A DNA stretch of 64,000 nucleotides from Carposina sasakii (Eukaryota > Arthropoda > Insecta > Lepidoptera > Carposinidae), in the NCBI GenBank assembly GCA_014607495.2, contig CP053161.1, positions 10,363,115 through 10,427,114 of the forward strand, read 5' to 3'. The position numbers were made by a program, and so were the translations under genes. The notes beneath the pieces were generated by a model. That model was given only the letters and a program-made list of their open reading frames with translations. It had not been told where the DNA came from and made no database searches. This document shows positions 23,671 through 35,505 of this stretch, piece by piece. Numbering within the stretch: position 1 is the first letter of the stretch; the number at the start of each line of letters is the position of its first letter.

Positions 23671-23788
23671 GTGTGCGTTTTAGTAGAATGAAATGTGAAT
23701 TTACAAAATACTGAAATTAATAAATGTCATACAATTTATTAATTTCAGTATTTTGTAAATTCACATTTCATTCTACTAAAGCGCACAC
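23671..23788. repeat. Near-perfect 55-bp inverted repeat (hairpin)
   Basis: Arms 23671-23725 and 23734-23788 are complementary over 55 bp with one mismatch and an 8-bp loop (gtcataca). There is no ORF and no second copy in the window. The structure could be a minimal foldback MITE or a recent inverted duplication. If transcribed it would form a long hairpin. Confidence 0.9.
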
Positions 23789-24550
23789 TTTAAATGTACT
23801 GCTTTTCTTACCTTGGAAAAGCTAAAATACACTAACAAATTGCCAATTATAATCAGCTTCATGATAAAACTTAAATGTACCTATATCCTGTCAATATAAA
23901 ACTCATCGTACATGATACTGAAATACATTATAGTGAAATAATGTGTTCATTATAAAAATTGGATCCAAATTTACTTTAAGCCAAGCTGATTGGTTAGCCA
24001 AGAGGGTAATTACAGTTTTAGTAAATTGTAAGAGACCAAATGTCCTTTATTGCAGATCATTAAGGACATAAAGTTTAATATATTAAGGATATGTCAATAC
24101 AATGTGCATAACTGTTTTCCACGAAGTGGCTCCTTTAATTTTTCTTGCTCCACACAAGCAAAGACGTAAGTTTGTACTAGCCTGCCATATAAAACCATAC
24201 ACAATGACTGTCGAAGTGAATTCAACTTCTGAAACGCTCCAACAATGTAAGGTCGTAAAACGCCGACATTGTCACATGTAAAACTATTTCACAGGAAACA
24301 ATTACTTGAGCAAACACTATAAAAGTATTCCAAAGTTTCGTGTTAAAACTACGTTGACACCGTTTTAGTTTATGTGCTTTTGGGAATTTTATTTTGTTTT
24401 ATGATACCTTCGGCGAAATTTCTCAGCATAAACTTGATGATATATTTTGTAATGTGCCGTCAAAATTTGTTGAATACGATATATGTATGATGGGTACGGT
24501 CTTGCTGTTTAAAATGTATTATAGGTTACGTAAATTTTTATTCTTAAACT
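23789..24550. other. No recognised feature
   Basis: AT-rich, with no repeat or gene supported. Confidence 0.4.
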
Positions 24551-24845
24551 AGTGGACGCCCGCGACTCAGTCGCGTGGACTACAGAAAAAACAAAATGTC
24601 GAAATTATCCGGGATAAAAACATTTCCCGGGATAAAAAGTAGCCTATATATTCCTGAAAACTGCATCGAAATCGGTTCAGCCGTTTCTGAGATTAGCGTG
24701 CACAAACGCACAGACAAACAGACAAAAATTTCAAAAATCATTGTTTTGGGTACTATTGCGTTGATAAAGGTCTCCTATAATATTTTTTTCTCATATACCT
24801 TCCATGTACAGACTGCGACCCGTTACATTTTTATTATATGTATAG
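24551..24845 (+). mobile_element. SINE-like GTGGACGCCCGCGACT element
   Basis: The element starts agtggacgcccgcgactcag, continues with aaaatgtcgaaattatccgg, cggttcagccgtttctgag and cacaaacgcacagacaaac, and ends near gttacatttttattatatg. It is collinear with 60747-61067 (plus) and 19791-20577 (minus). Relative to the 60747 copy it lacks about 27 bp (gttaagtgggaccggtcgca), which suggests subfamilies. It has no coding function. Confidence 0.8.
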
Positions 24846-26667
24846 ATTTTGCCAAAGAATACAATCATAAGTTTGATTCGAGAGTCTATGTCATGCTTTG
24901 ATAGCAAATTAATTAATAATTTTATAGTAAATTAATTGACAAAAAATTATCTATTAACATAATTCACATTATTGATTACAGATTTATTTAAGTAATTTAA
25001 ACAAGGCGTTGCATCCATTGCGTGTTTTTGCACTATTAGACAAGTTGTCAAGTCAGATGTTACGACATCCATTCATATAGAAAACTACCAACGACCCACT
25101 TGAGAGAATGCAAATTTACAGTGACACTACAATTATGATTGCACAAACTGGGGCTGCCTTAGGCGTAGAATAATAACCAACCAATTACGAGCTTCAAAAT
25201 GCCCCCTGATTACAGAGAAGGGACGCCGTAGGCTGGACATACAGATGCCTTACTCTTTGTCGGAAACATTATGAAGAAAGGAATTCTGAATCGCCACTCC
25301 TCATTGAAGACATATGGCCGTTAAATAACTCTACCAGAGGCCTACATTGTAATGGTAAACGGGAATTGCTTTATAATAGAAGTGACAGAGGGACAATTTT
25401 CTTTCTTACACTAATAATGTCAAATGCTGTTCTATCTTCTCTAGCACATATAAAAAGATTTTCTTTCAAATCGAGGTGGACTTTTAAACTAGTTAATGAA
25501 ACATAGATTGAGTATATTTTTTACAACGCAAAACAAAGTGTGATTAAGAAATACAAATTCATTTAATATTATCGCAACCTGTCTTAATAACCAACATTAA
25601 TCAGACAACTAATTAGAACTATTGCAATAAAGACAATCAAAAGAATCCAATTGCGACAGTCAAAGATAAAATCTACTAATTACTCATAGTTAAAACAGTT
25701 ATTGGCTATTCTATAGAGAATTCGGAGATGCTCGAACTGTTTGTTCATCACTGACCTGGATATAGTTTCTCATCGAAAGTTTCGCAATCGATTCGATAAA
25801 ACCAATAATTAATTTCAGATACCAATCGTTCGGTAAGTCGGCCAAGAGCTACTTTCGACTTTATTAGGGGTTCTTTTTGACTAAGTCGCTATATAGGTAT
25901 AATAATGTGATAATTCGTTTCAATGAAATACTTATTCCCAAGATATTTCAAGAATTTGGATCTGTGACACATTTATTGCATTAAAATTGCGATTAATAAG
26001 GTTTCTTTATTATTAATTTTATTAATAAGGTTTTAAAAAGCACTGCGAAGTTATTATTTTATAATTTTGCAAAAAAAAAAAACTAAAATCATCATTAATT
26101 TACCAACACCTACTTATAATAAAATCAATGTACCTATAAAAGAAAGAAATATGAATAATATAGGACCCTAACATTGAACAGAACAGCTTACATTGTACAT
26201 TTGCAACATTGACGCCATTGGAGGAAGCCTGATGTGTATAATTACGCCTCAATGGAGTACCTATATATAGAATATACCAGTAATTTTGTCTTCATCAAGT
26301 TGCAATTTAAGTATGTCCAACGAATACGTAACGCTGTAATAAGCCGCCGTATAATGAAGATCTATTTCGTAACAAAATGCCGAGGTAGAAATCTTTTATA
26401 CATAAGGGTCTAGTTATGTAATATTAGTTACTCGTTAAGAAATGTAAGGTATATTTTTCATTACATTACATTAATCAATGATTTATTATGAAACTTGCAT
26501 TTTCAAAGGATAAGATTTCAAAGTGACAAATTATAAATTATTTGAGTTTTGTGTGTTTTATTAGTACCGATGTAACCGTTTAGTCTCTTCACATTTTATT
26601 TACTCAACAAATCTTCTTGAAATTTTGAATACTTATATAATTATGTACCTTTATAGATTGGGAAATC
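24846..26667. other. No gene; trace repeats
   Basis: The block atgccccctgattac at 25199 matches one end of the MITE at 8579-8773. Otherwise the stretch is AT-rich with nothing recognised. Confidence 0.4.
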
Positions 26668-26934
26668 TTCTATGCTGTTCTGGGAGTAAAAAAAACGTAT
26701 AATACTACAGCTGAAGAGAATTCCCGGGCATATTGTACAAGTCAGTAGAGGAACAAGATGGTCTTAGTGTTTTGTAAGCAATAGGCTGACCACCTGTCAC
26801 TACTAACAGAACCTGTACATCTCAACTATACCCTCAAAATTGGTCAGAAGTGGCACAATGTGGTCCTATCGGCCCTTGGTGCTCTGTCTTCCCCGTAAGG
26901 GATAAAGGCGTGATTATATGTATATATATGTATA
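26668..26934 (+). mobile_element. Short interspersed element B with (TATG)n tail
   Basis: The element starts ttctatgctgttctgggag, contains ttcccgggcatattgtacaa, gctgaccacctgtcac and aaaattggtcagaagtggca, and ends aaggcgtgattatatgtat. Full copies occur at 48878, 52226 and 59687 and a reverse fragment at 28085. The length is constant (about 260 bp), and the fixed 3' end with a TATG tail suggests a retroposon. No tRNA-like head could be identified. Confidence 0.85.
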
Positions 26935-27000
26935 GGTTGGGAGTATGTACGAACGGACGAAGTCGCAGACAAATTGTCATAGATTATTAAACAAAGGTAT

Positions 27001-27107
27001 CATCATCATCAGCCTATTGCAGTCCACTGCTGGACGTAGGCCTACCCCAGGGCACGCCACAAGACTGCCATGGGAGTATTTGCCCATAGTCACCACGCTG
27101 GGCAACT
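27001..27107 (-). mobile_element. RTE-like LINE 3' end
   Basis: The tail catcatcatc is followed by agcctattgcagtccactgc, tggacgtaggcc and the 3' UTR block catagtcaccacgctgggc. It is about 105 bp and non-coding in this copy. The conserved end is intact while everything upstream is missing. Confidence 0.8.
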
Positions 27108-28084
27108 AATATTCAACTAGGGACTAATATTCAAATAGGTTCCCAACGTTCGGTTTAGTTCTAGAATATCAAGCGAGACATATTTCCATAAACGTCTAAT
27201 AGGACATTCGATAGTCTTCTCGTAGAAACATGGTCTGGGTCTGCTTTAGTGTAGGTGTTTACATGCTCCAGGAATATTATGTCCGGGTATATTTTTGTCG
27301 ATAATTTTACTAAGGGTCGATGCTGTCTATTATATTGATTAAGTTTTAGAGAAAAACAGCATAAAACTTATCCTTCAGATAGGCTATCTGACCGATGGAA
27401 AAATCTGTCGTTACTTCATAGTTACTTGCAAGAGTTGGTTAAATCTCTTCTTGGCCTGTAATTTTTACATTTCCAAAGAAAAAATATTTCCCATCATCAC
27501 TCAAACATACAACTTATGGCAAGCTTCTGAATTCTGAACTTATTATAATTATAATCGATATAAATATTAACTAAGTGTAGTAATGTAATTTTAATGTACA
27601 TTCACACTCCCTATCAAGGGTGAATGTTTGTAATCTCACTGTAATATAAGTAAGACAATAGAGAAAGTAATAACAAAACGAGGACTAGAAATCTAGCTGC
27701 AAGACCACGAGGACAGAAACATGTTATCTTCATCAAAAAACCTATTTAGATTCTCTGACAAGAAATAAATGTAAATGTTGCAGTAGGTTTTCTGGCTATC
27801 ACATCATAATAATTTTCATCATTACATAATATGTTCATAGTAATATGTCACCCCGTGGTTTATCCCACGAGTTTATTCCCGTTAGTGTGACACAGCCCGT
27901 ATAAATACAAGGTATAAGACATTTTGTGAGGAGTTAAAGGCACTACCAAATGGTTCTAGCTAGCTTGGTTGTGTGGTGTAATCCATAGGCAACTGTGTGT
28001 GTAATAGTTGTAGATTTCTTTGTTTAAAAAAAATAACCTAAAGCTTTTAGCTTAAAGGCTGTTCTGAAACACTTGGTTTAAACA
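27108..28084. other. No recognised feature
   Basis: AT-rich and apparently unique. Confidence 0.4.
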
Positions 28085-28176
28085 ATACATACATATAATC
28101 ACGCCTTTATCCCTTACGGGGTAGGTAGAGCACCAAGGGCCGATAGACCCACATGGTGCCACTTCTGACCAATTTA
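28085..28176 (-). mobile_element. Element B, 3' fragment
   Basis: The sequence tacatacatataatcacgcc, then cccttacggggtagg, then ggtgccacttctgaccaatt is the complement of the last ~90 bp of element B (26668-26934). Confidence 0.85.
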
Positions 28177-29330
28177 AACAGTGATTCTTACTATTGCTAT
28201 TCAATATATTAAATTATCACAACAATTGTCGAAACATGCAGTTTAAATCAGTTATACTTATTTTAATGGATTCAAGTTCAGATTCCCTATACAAAAAAAT
28301 ACAAGAACACAATCCGTATTATTATCGACAATAGAATTTAAACAGTGTTTAAGCAAAACATTGTCTTAATTTCACAGATATGACATACATTTAGCTGCCA
28401 AATGTAATTTTTTTTAAACATCAGACGAAGTGCTGTAATAACAATGAAGGTTTAAAATTAGTTTCGACTCCAAATTTCACTACTATGCTCATGATTCACA
28501 CCAAAGACCAGACGTAATAAAGAGGTGGACAGCCCGGAGCCATTGTTGATCTCGCCCATGAAACAGGTTCAGACATAGCATAAAGACCTTAGATAAAAAA
28601 CACTATGTGAATGCCTTTTGATTACACGTTACTGCCTTTTTGTTTATGTGAACCAGAAATGTGAGGTCGGTACACTAGAAAAGTAAGTACCTAAGGGTAA
28701 TAAAAAAGACAGTACAGCTCCTAAAACTATGTTTTATACCTTACATAGATAAAGTTACATTCTGTACATGGGAATAGAGGTGTTCTTGTTGAATATGTAG
28801 AATTTCTTTAGGATAAAAATTGATATTTCTTAAAATGCAGTCCATCTTTTATCTATTCTTACACTTATATATCCAAATCTAACGTAGGTACCTACTTAAT
28901 TTCTTATTAATTAATAAGATCTTGGGGATTAATTTTAAACTCAAATTTCCAAACTGTAAAGTTTTGGATTGGTACTTAACATCAATAGATATCTAATTCG
29001 AAAACCCTCTTCAAACTGCCCAAAAAGAAAAACTCTAGCAAGCAATCAATATAACTTTAGCGAAATAATTAAATATTTACCACAAAACCATTAATATTTC
29101 AGTTGATAATTAAACTTGTCAAAAACTTTAGCTTAGCTGAACAAATTACTTTCTATTCATGCTGTGGACTTAATAAATTGAACATTTAGGTTTTGCATCG
29201 GCTGAAATTTCAACGATAGCAGCTCTTTGCTAAACCTCAGGCAAGTTAAAGTTGAAAACTAGCTGAGACCATTTATAAACCACTTGGAACTCCGTCCGCA
29301 CCAGACCATTTATAAACCATGAGCAGTGTC
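28177..29330. other. No recognised feature
   Basis: AT-rich; an imperfect duplicate of gaccatttataaaccac occurs near 29269 and 29305. No gene is supported. Confidence 0.4.
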
Positions 29331-29359
29331 ACTTTAATGGGAGCGGTTTTCGTTTAAAT

Positions 29360-29765
29360 TTAACTCCCGTTGGTCCCCTTGATTTCGGGAAATGTTCTTA
29401 ACTTCGACTATGATTTCAGCTTCGTATAAATAGCTGTTTTGTAAAAAAATTTCGTAACTCCCCTTCCCTATCCCTTAGTGCTTTCCCCATTATTTTTCAT
29501 ATGTATATCAGAATTCCCGTTTGTCCCCTTCCCTTAGATAATATTTGTCCCCTTCCCGTTTCGGGAAATGTTTTTAGTCCTTCCTCGGAACATATAGGAT
29601 TTATTTTTAGCGGTTTCGTAAAAATTAAATTCCCGTTAGTCCCCTTCCCGTGGGAATTTGAAATCCGTTTTTAGTCCTTCCTCGTTTCCTCATGCCCGAT
29701 ATCATATGTTCGGTTTTGTAAAAAATATTATTCCCGTTGGTGCCTTCCCGTGGGAATATCCTTAG
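29360..29765. repeat. Degenerate tandem repeat with CCCGTTGGTCCCCTT core
   Basis: The phrase ttcccgttggtccccttcc, or close variants, occurs at about 29363, 29512, 29540, 29628 and 29728. It is often followed by cgggaaatgttttta and agtccttcctcg, and by cggttttgtaaaaa. The units are irregular (roughly 90-150 bp) and heavily decayed. It may be a minisatellite carried by a transposon; only this locus is present. Confidence 0.65.
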
Positions 29766-30050
29766 TTCCCATTCTAGCACACTATCATTTCTAATATAAG
29801 TTCAATATACCTAAATACCTATTTGTGTGTACCTACCTATATACAGATTTGGCAAACTCTTCATCGCGTCGTATTATGCCAATTTGTGCACATTTTATAC
29901 CATCTGCGTCTAAGTAAGCTATGCCAAGGAATCCAACGTAATTAAGTCTATTCCAAAATTATTAATGGAATACAGTTCCTTTTTCACAAGGTTTTTATAA
30001 TTTTGATGTGCACATATTACATTTGCCAATCACAAAATGTTAACTGTTAC
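29766..30050. other. No recognised feature
   Basis: AT-rich, nothing supported. Confidence 0.35.
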
Positions 30051-30054
30051 TAGC

Positions 30055-30150
30055 TACTAGCGCGTCTTTGTACATTATCTTTTTTAATATTATTATCTTT
30101 TATGTCTTCTGTGTGTACAATAAAGAATAAAGGTTTTTATATAGATACTT
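30055..30150 (+). repeat. Retroposon 3' end (CGTCTTTGTAC…ACAATAAAG)
   Basis: The sequence gcgtctttgtacattatc, a T-rich stretch, then gtgtacaataaagaataaag. Similar ends lie at 34818-34905, 35400-35505 and 63950-64000. The AATAAA-like motif (acaataaag) fits a polyadenylation signal of a retroposon. Confidence 0.6.
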
Positions 30151-30459
30151 ACTAAAATAAATCTACGTATGTTTGCATTTCAACTGAACCACCAATGAAA
30201 AGTTTGCGCTTATTACGACCACTAAAGTTATGAACGATTAGCATAACATTTGCTTTTATAGCTTTTCTTTGTTTTGCTTCATTGAATTTACTATGGAAAA
30301 CAATAATTTTATTAGCGTTGTATTTTACCGAAGTTTATATAAATGTAAGGGTAAATATTAGAGATACGTTTTTCCAAATATTTATTTGAATATAAAGGTT
30401 ATTAATTTAAATATACTTTACCTACAAAAATACCCTGTTTAACCACTATGGTTGTAAAG

Positions 30460-30848
30460 GGTATTTTTTGGTCATCAATGTTCCCGAAAACTACGGAATC
30501 TCCTCATCATCAAGATCATTTTTCTTCATGGAAGCATACCTGGGAAGTATCTGGTTCCCAAGATATTAGGGTCCAAAGTTGAGTAAATAGACTGCATTTT
30601 TCTGCATAAAATTCACATAGACGCGCGTAGCAAAATTTTTTCACAATAAATATCTGTCTATGAAAAAACTAGCATTAACACTGGACACTATAAATTTCGC
30701 CCGATCAAGTAATAGTATATATACATATATATATTTTTTTATATTTACATTGCTTTCCAGCATTTTTTTTGGCATAAACTTACTTTATTTGATGTATAGA
30801 GTACGTACCCTTCGTTAAGGGTGGCAACGAAAAAACACCGTATATTAA
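30460..30848. mobile_element. TACAGGATG-family element, diverged copy
   Basis: From gttcccgaaaactacggaat to gtggcaacgaaaaaacacc the segment is collinear with 61080-61440. Shared blocks include atttttctt..atggaagcatacctgggaag, gtccaaagttgagta, tgtctatgaaaaaactagc and ataaacttactttatttg. The left terminus is altered and the right terminus is reduced to acaccgtatatt. There is no coding capacity. Confidence 0.8.
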
Positions 30849-31774
30849 ATAAGGAACCTAGAGGAGTAAACTAAAGATGTGAAACATTTTGCTCTCAACA
30901 GTAAAACATTACTTCACCGGCATTTTAAACTTTCAATTATATTCTAATGAGCATACTAAAATGTCAACAGCGCAATACCATACGAAACACTTGATTTGAT
31001 ACGTGCTTTTTGCATAATTCAAAATAAATGTCGAAATGTTGCTCCATAAAAAGTGTCTCGAGCAAAATCGTTATTGCGTAACCATGTCGATCAAGATACG
31101 TTCGAATTCCGAATATGATATTCAACCTCAGTAGATCGATAAGGTCGGACACTAATTGATAAAAATTCTTAGTTACGCGGGCGAGGATATTTATTATCGT
31201 CAGTTTTATCTTTATAACTATCTAGACTAGAAGTAACTATTACAGCTTCTGATTATGTTGAAAGATTTTTTATTGTCTCGGATTGTTCATTTTGTGTATG
31301 TATTTGTTTTTCATATAATGTTATTCGTAATGTGCTAAATGGTTATGTATTCTGTAGTCAGTCTCAGAAACAGAGTTAATAAAGTCATATCAAATTAAAC
31401 AACATTAGAACTTTCAACAGAATCCAAATGTTTGTCAAATATTGTCTTTGGAATTTTCTAGGACGCATATTCGAAATTGAATTTACAAAAAAAGTTAGGA
31501 CGAAGTAACAAAGGGGGAACTTGTTGCGTTCAGATTACGTTTAACGTTTGTTGCCCCCAGCCTTCTACAGATTTCTAATCAGCTTCCGAATCTTTTGAGA
31601 GTTAGATTGAGTTACGAGTTTGATCGACTCATCCTATTTCAATCGCGGAAGTGAAGGTTTGTTTTGTGTTTACGAAAGTTTTTGCGTATTTCCGATGCGA
31701 GGATCACTCAAATGGTTTTTGGTTTCTTTTTTTTTATGTAAAGATATTTACAATGTTCGAGTTTATATTAATGT
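30849..31774. other. No recognised feature
   Basis: AT-rich; an open segment on the minus strand at 30964-31152 has no recognisable motif. Confidence 0.35.
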
Positions 31775-32050
31775 GGGTGTAAGTGGATTCGACTAATACC
31801 TTGGGACCCAAAGTTAACCTCACCTGCCCGTAGTGCACTCTGCTATTTAACGGACGAGGAAACATTTACTATTGGATTCGTTACCGGTCGCTAGTTTTTT
31901 GTATTTGTGCCCGAAAAGCGGCGGTAAGCTCACCACTTACCACGTGGGACTTAATAGGCTAACTGGTAATAAGTGGGTGTGTAATTTGCACACCTCTGCC
32001 CAACCTCCTTGGGGAATAATGGGCGTGACCTTCATGTATGTGTGTATGTA
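31775..32050 (+). repeat. Retroposon 3' end with TATG-like tail
   Basis: The blocks aaagcggcggtaagctcacc, acttaccacgtgggac, cacctctgcccaacctcc and aatgggcgtgaccttcatg, ending tgtgtatgta. A reverse fragment is at 15441-15510. The end resembles that of element B, with ctctgcc…ggcgtga followed by a TATG tail, so the two may share a 3' module. Confidence 0.6.
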
Positions 32051-33194
32051 TTAACAGTTTATATTAGGGAAACTCAATATTTTTGTCATTATTTAAAATC
32101 TACACAATGACGTTATTTTTAGTTTGACTTTTGATTTCTAACATTACTTTAAACCTATAAATTTTATTATATTCAATGTAATAGAAAGAAATCTAGCGCA
32201 ATTGTGTATATATCCAATTTCCTACTATGTTATTAAAGAGTAATATTACCGATATAACGTAACTCACCGTACCTTGCACACGATATAGCTCTTTAATTAA
32301 TTATAACTTTTAATTAATTATTATAAATGATTACCCTCCGAGGTTATATGTTGAATAGTACCATAGTTAATTCAAACAAGTACGTAGTTTATTCAAATGA
32401 ATAATTAAAAATATTACTTTCGAAAGATTTACCGTGAACATAATATACAGTTATATAGGAAGTTCCCCATCACATCTCATGGCTGAAAATGATGATGATG
32501 ATGATGAAATGACCCGGCGAACATTACTTGAAAATTTTAGAAAATTTTAACTTCGGAATAGGAGTATCTCTTGTCAACATTTGTTAAACCAGGATATGAA
32601 AATATCCCGAGAACAACATTCGTTCATTTATTACATAGACTGTGTCATACGCCACTGCGTATATTACTAGTTAGTTAATTACACTATGGTTAGTCATATT
32701 TTTTCATGTAACAAGGATACTGTTCTCTAATATAGACGTTTTTGGGGTCGGAATTCAGCCCTGAATCGGATAGTTTATATACTTTATAACAATTAAAAAT
32801 GCCCGTAATATGCAATACTTAACAAATTACTTATCTATACCGAAACATTATTTGTACAACAAGTTTTTCTTTAATAGTAATAAACAACTTCGAGACAAAC
32901 TACTATTTTTATTTTACTGGCACGATACGAAACGAATGAGCTTTTTATTTGCACAGTTTCATGTTTGTTTTATATATTACTTCTATTTGCTAATTAATAA
33001 GTATTATTTATGATAGTATGATTTTCTGTATTTAATTATTCCTGGATTTTCATTATTATGCCACGTCATGCACGAAACGTACTGATCCAGATATGATAAT
33101 ACTTTATTTATAAGTAATACGACAATGTGGAATGATGACGCCTTTGATAATCTCCCTAATTTTAGCGTGGTATGCATATTACATAGAAACACCA
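32051..33194. other. No gene; (GAT)n microsatellite
   Basis: A short GAT repeat (aatgatgatgatgatgatg) lies at about 32488-32507 and may be the tail of a decayed RTE-like insertion. Nothing else is recognised. Confidence 0.4.
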
Positions 33195-33273
33195 CATCAC
33201 TCTAGAAAGGTTTTACTACAAAGAAGATAAATAAATGAAATTGTATTAGGCGTTACAATTCGGAAGTTCAAAC
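33195..33273 (-). repeat. Continuation of the Penelope-linked repeat
   Basis: The complement runs from the palindrome arm into gtttgaacttccgaattgta, acgcctaatacaatttca and atttatttatcttctttg. A similar piece without the arm is at 14153-14210, and a diverged one is at 47100-47145. Only the left side of the palindrome has this continuation. Confidence 0.55.
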
Positions 33274-33493
33274 ATTTACTATGGGTGCGCCCACCACCGG
33301 GCCCTACACCCTCCACTGACCCTCGGATCTGATAACTCATAATTGCGACAACAGGCACTTGCACTAAGTCTCGGGTCTGGTTTCTCATGGCGATTGTAGT
33401 TAGTGCAAGTGCCTGTTGTCGCAATTATGAGTTATCAGATCCGAGGGTCAGTGGAGGGTGTAGGGCCCGGTGGTGGGCGCACCCATAGTAAAT
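33274..33493. repeat. Perfect 94-bp inverted repeat (Penelope-linked palindrome)
   Basis: Arms 33274-33367 and 33400-33493 are exact reverse complements over 94 bp, separated by 32 bp (33368-33399). The right arm plus the spacer (gtctcgggtctggtttctca onwards) matches 9838-9945 downstream of the Penelope-like endonuclease ORF. The arms include ccaccaccgggccctacacc and cgacaacaggcacttgcac. No mismatch was found in the arms, so the duplication is young or kept identical by gene conversion. The frames across it are by-products of the repeat. Confidence 0.93.
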
Positions 33494-34817
33494 ACAAAGA
33501 AGATTCCATCTTGGTCAATGTGATTTTTTTCTACTACCTCATAATTCCCAAATCATCCAAATATCATTATTACAAGTACACAACTAGAAATTTCCAATGC
33601 AAATCTACCTATACATATCTATGATTCCTTAGTATTGATTGACATCCACCAACAATCGCTTGAGTAGTTCCTCTGCTCAATACCTTTGTCCGGTGCGTGT
33701 TGTCTTGTAATTTATGTATTGCTGGTACCTTTGTCCTTAATGCACGTATTGACGTCCGACTGTAGATACCAACGTAATGGATGGGTCGAGGGTTCGGTAC
33801 ATTGCTGTTATAGATTTTCATGCATTGTAGACAATTATCTTAGTATTGTATATTGGTTATAGTATGCTGGTGATTTTACTTTGTACAATAAGTTTATGTA
33901 GATTTTTTTTTGTATTAGAAGAAAGAATTAAAGAAAAAAATAGATTTGCATTTGAAACCACAGCTAAAACTAGTTCTTAAAAAGACTTCTAATAAACCGA
34001 TATTTTTATGTGACCAGAATAAATCTAACTAGAAATAAAGAGCTTAATATTTAGGTTTTTGTTGCTCCATGGCATGACAAATAAATGAATCATAGATCAA
34101 CTTTCGCATCTAGAGCATAGCCTTGAGGTGATCGAGTTATAATTTTTGACATTAGGTAATACCAAGAAATCTTAAATAGAGTCTGCCAAGCGTGAGTTGT
34201 ACTTTGTGGGTTCCGTAATCTATATGGTAGAGATTTTACTCTTATTATTATGCTTCTGTATATTTTGAATATTTATATCTATTACAAAAGGTTGGACTGG
34301 AGATCGTTAAATACAATTTTGGTCCGGATTTAAGGAAAATAATATTTACAAATGCATATATTTTGACAGAATAATGAAATATGCACAAGGTATTGTCTAT
34401 CACTGCAGGCTTATATAGTTTCAGAAAGACTATGAATACAGTTACGTGTAATCACAGATAATTTTTAAATCAACTAGTTATATACCAACTAATATTATAA
34501 ATTCGAAAGTAAGTTTACTTTTTACCTCCTTACGTTTATTTACATAATCAATCTTCTTGAAATTTGGCATACATATTTTGTGAAATGTAATAGTTTTAGC
34601 TTTAATTATAATAGTGTGTGTTCTCAGTGAAACGTGTTCAAGGACACTGATGTAATTAGTATTCTTTTTATACAAGTATGTTTTACATATACATCTGTCT
34701 GCTTGTTTCCAAATAAATAAATAAAATAAAATAAAAAATAAAATACATGTAGCTGAGAGTACGGACTAAGATACCGGATTGTGTATTCCACGCGAATGAT
34801 GTCGCAGGCAATAGCTA
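33494..34817. other. No recognised feature
   Basis: No shared repeat is recognised. An open segment on the minus strand at 33609-33821 has no identifiable motif. Confidence 0.35.
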
Positions 34818-34905
34818 GTATATTAAGAGATAAACACGCCTTTGTACATCTCCCTTGTTATAAACACACTTTATTTGTGAAAACTTTACTGTGTACAATA
34901 AAGCA
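34818..34905 (+). repeat. Retroposon 3' end fragment (CCTTTGTAC…ACAATAAAG)
   Basis: The sequence agagataaacacgcctttgt to gtgtacaataaagcataag matches the ends at 30055 and 63950. Confidence 0.55.
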
Positions 34906-35399
34906 TAAGAATTATATTGCATGACAGCGGATACATAACTATTCTCAATTAGCATGAGAGCTTATTTTAAACCTTAAACTTTTACGTACCCCTAATAAAA
35001 ACCAAGGCCCGACTAATGGAGATATGTAGAGATACATCAACGGAAATACCAAGTAACAGCTACATTGGAACACTTATTTTAATTACCATAATATAGTAAA
35101 ACGACTCCTATTTGAAGGAAAAAAGTTTGCGGTTAGATCTTATCACGGTAATTTAGGTCTTAATTATATGAATTAGTACGTAGACTGGACCTAAGTGATG
35201 GATAGAAGAAAATAAAGATTTTTCGCACGATAGTTTTCGAACATATTTTCTACATGCCGCAGTTTTGTTACAGATATTTCAATGGCATGACGTTAATTAC
35301 GCGATAAATTTTGAGTATTTCATTTTTAAGATTAGCTTTTTTCATTTGAATGAAATTTATTTGATCTCTTATTGTATATAGCATTTCAATCCTCTGTTA

Positions 35400-35505
35400 G
35401 ATACATGCTCGCCTTTGTACATTACCTTTGTTTTTATGTTATTTCATAATATTTTTTTATGTTATTTCATAATATTTTTGTTTTTACAATAAAGAATAGG
35501 AGAAT
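35400..35505 (+). repeat. Retroposon 3' end with internal 25-bp duplication
   Basis: The sequence gctcgcctttgtacattacc, then a direct duplication of ttatgttatttcataatatt at about 35435-35485, then tttttacaataaagaatagg. The duplication is specific to this copy. Confidence 0.6.

Noticed and set aside
24575..24901. Open frame of 108 codons, with a 103-codon relative at 60750
   Set aside because: Both lie in copies of the same SINE-like repeat, and the frame is broken in the third copy. There is no reason to think it is translated.
26668..26934. A tRNA-derived head in element B
   Set aside because: I could not identify convincing A and B box promoter motifs or a cloverleaf. It is left as a retroposon of unknown origin.
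33197..33624. Two open frames of about 75 codons giving an identical peptide stretch on opposite strands
   Set aside because: They are a direct consequence of the perfect inverted repeat, not evidence of a duplicated gene.
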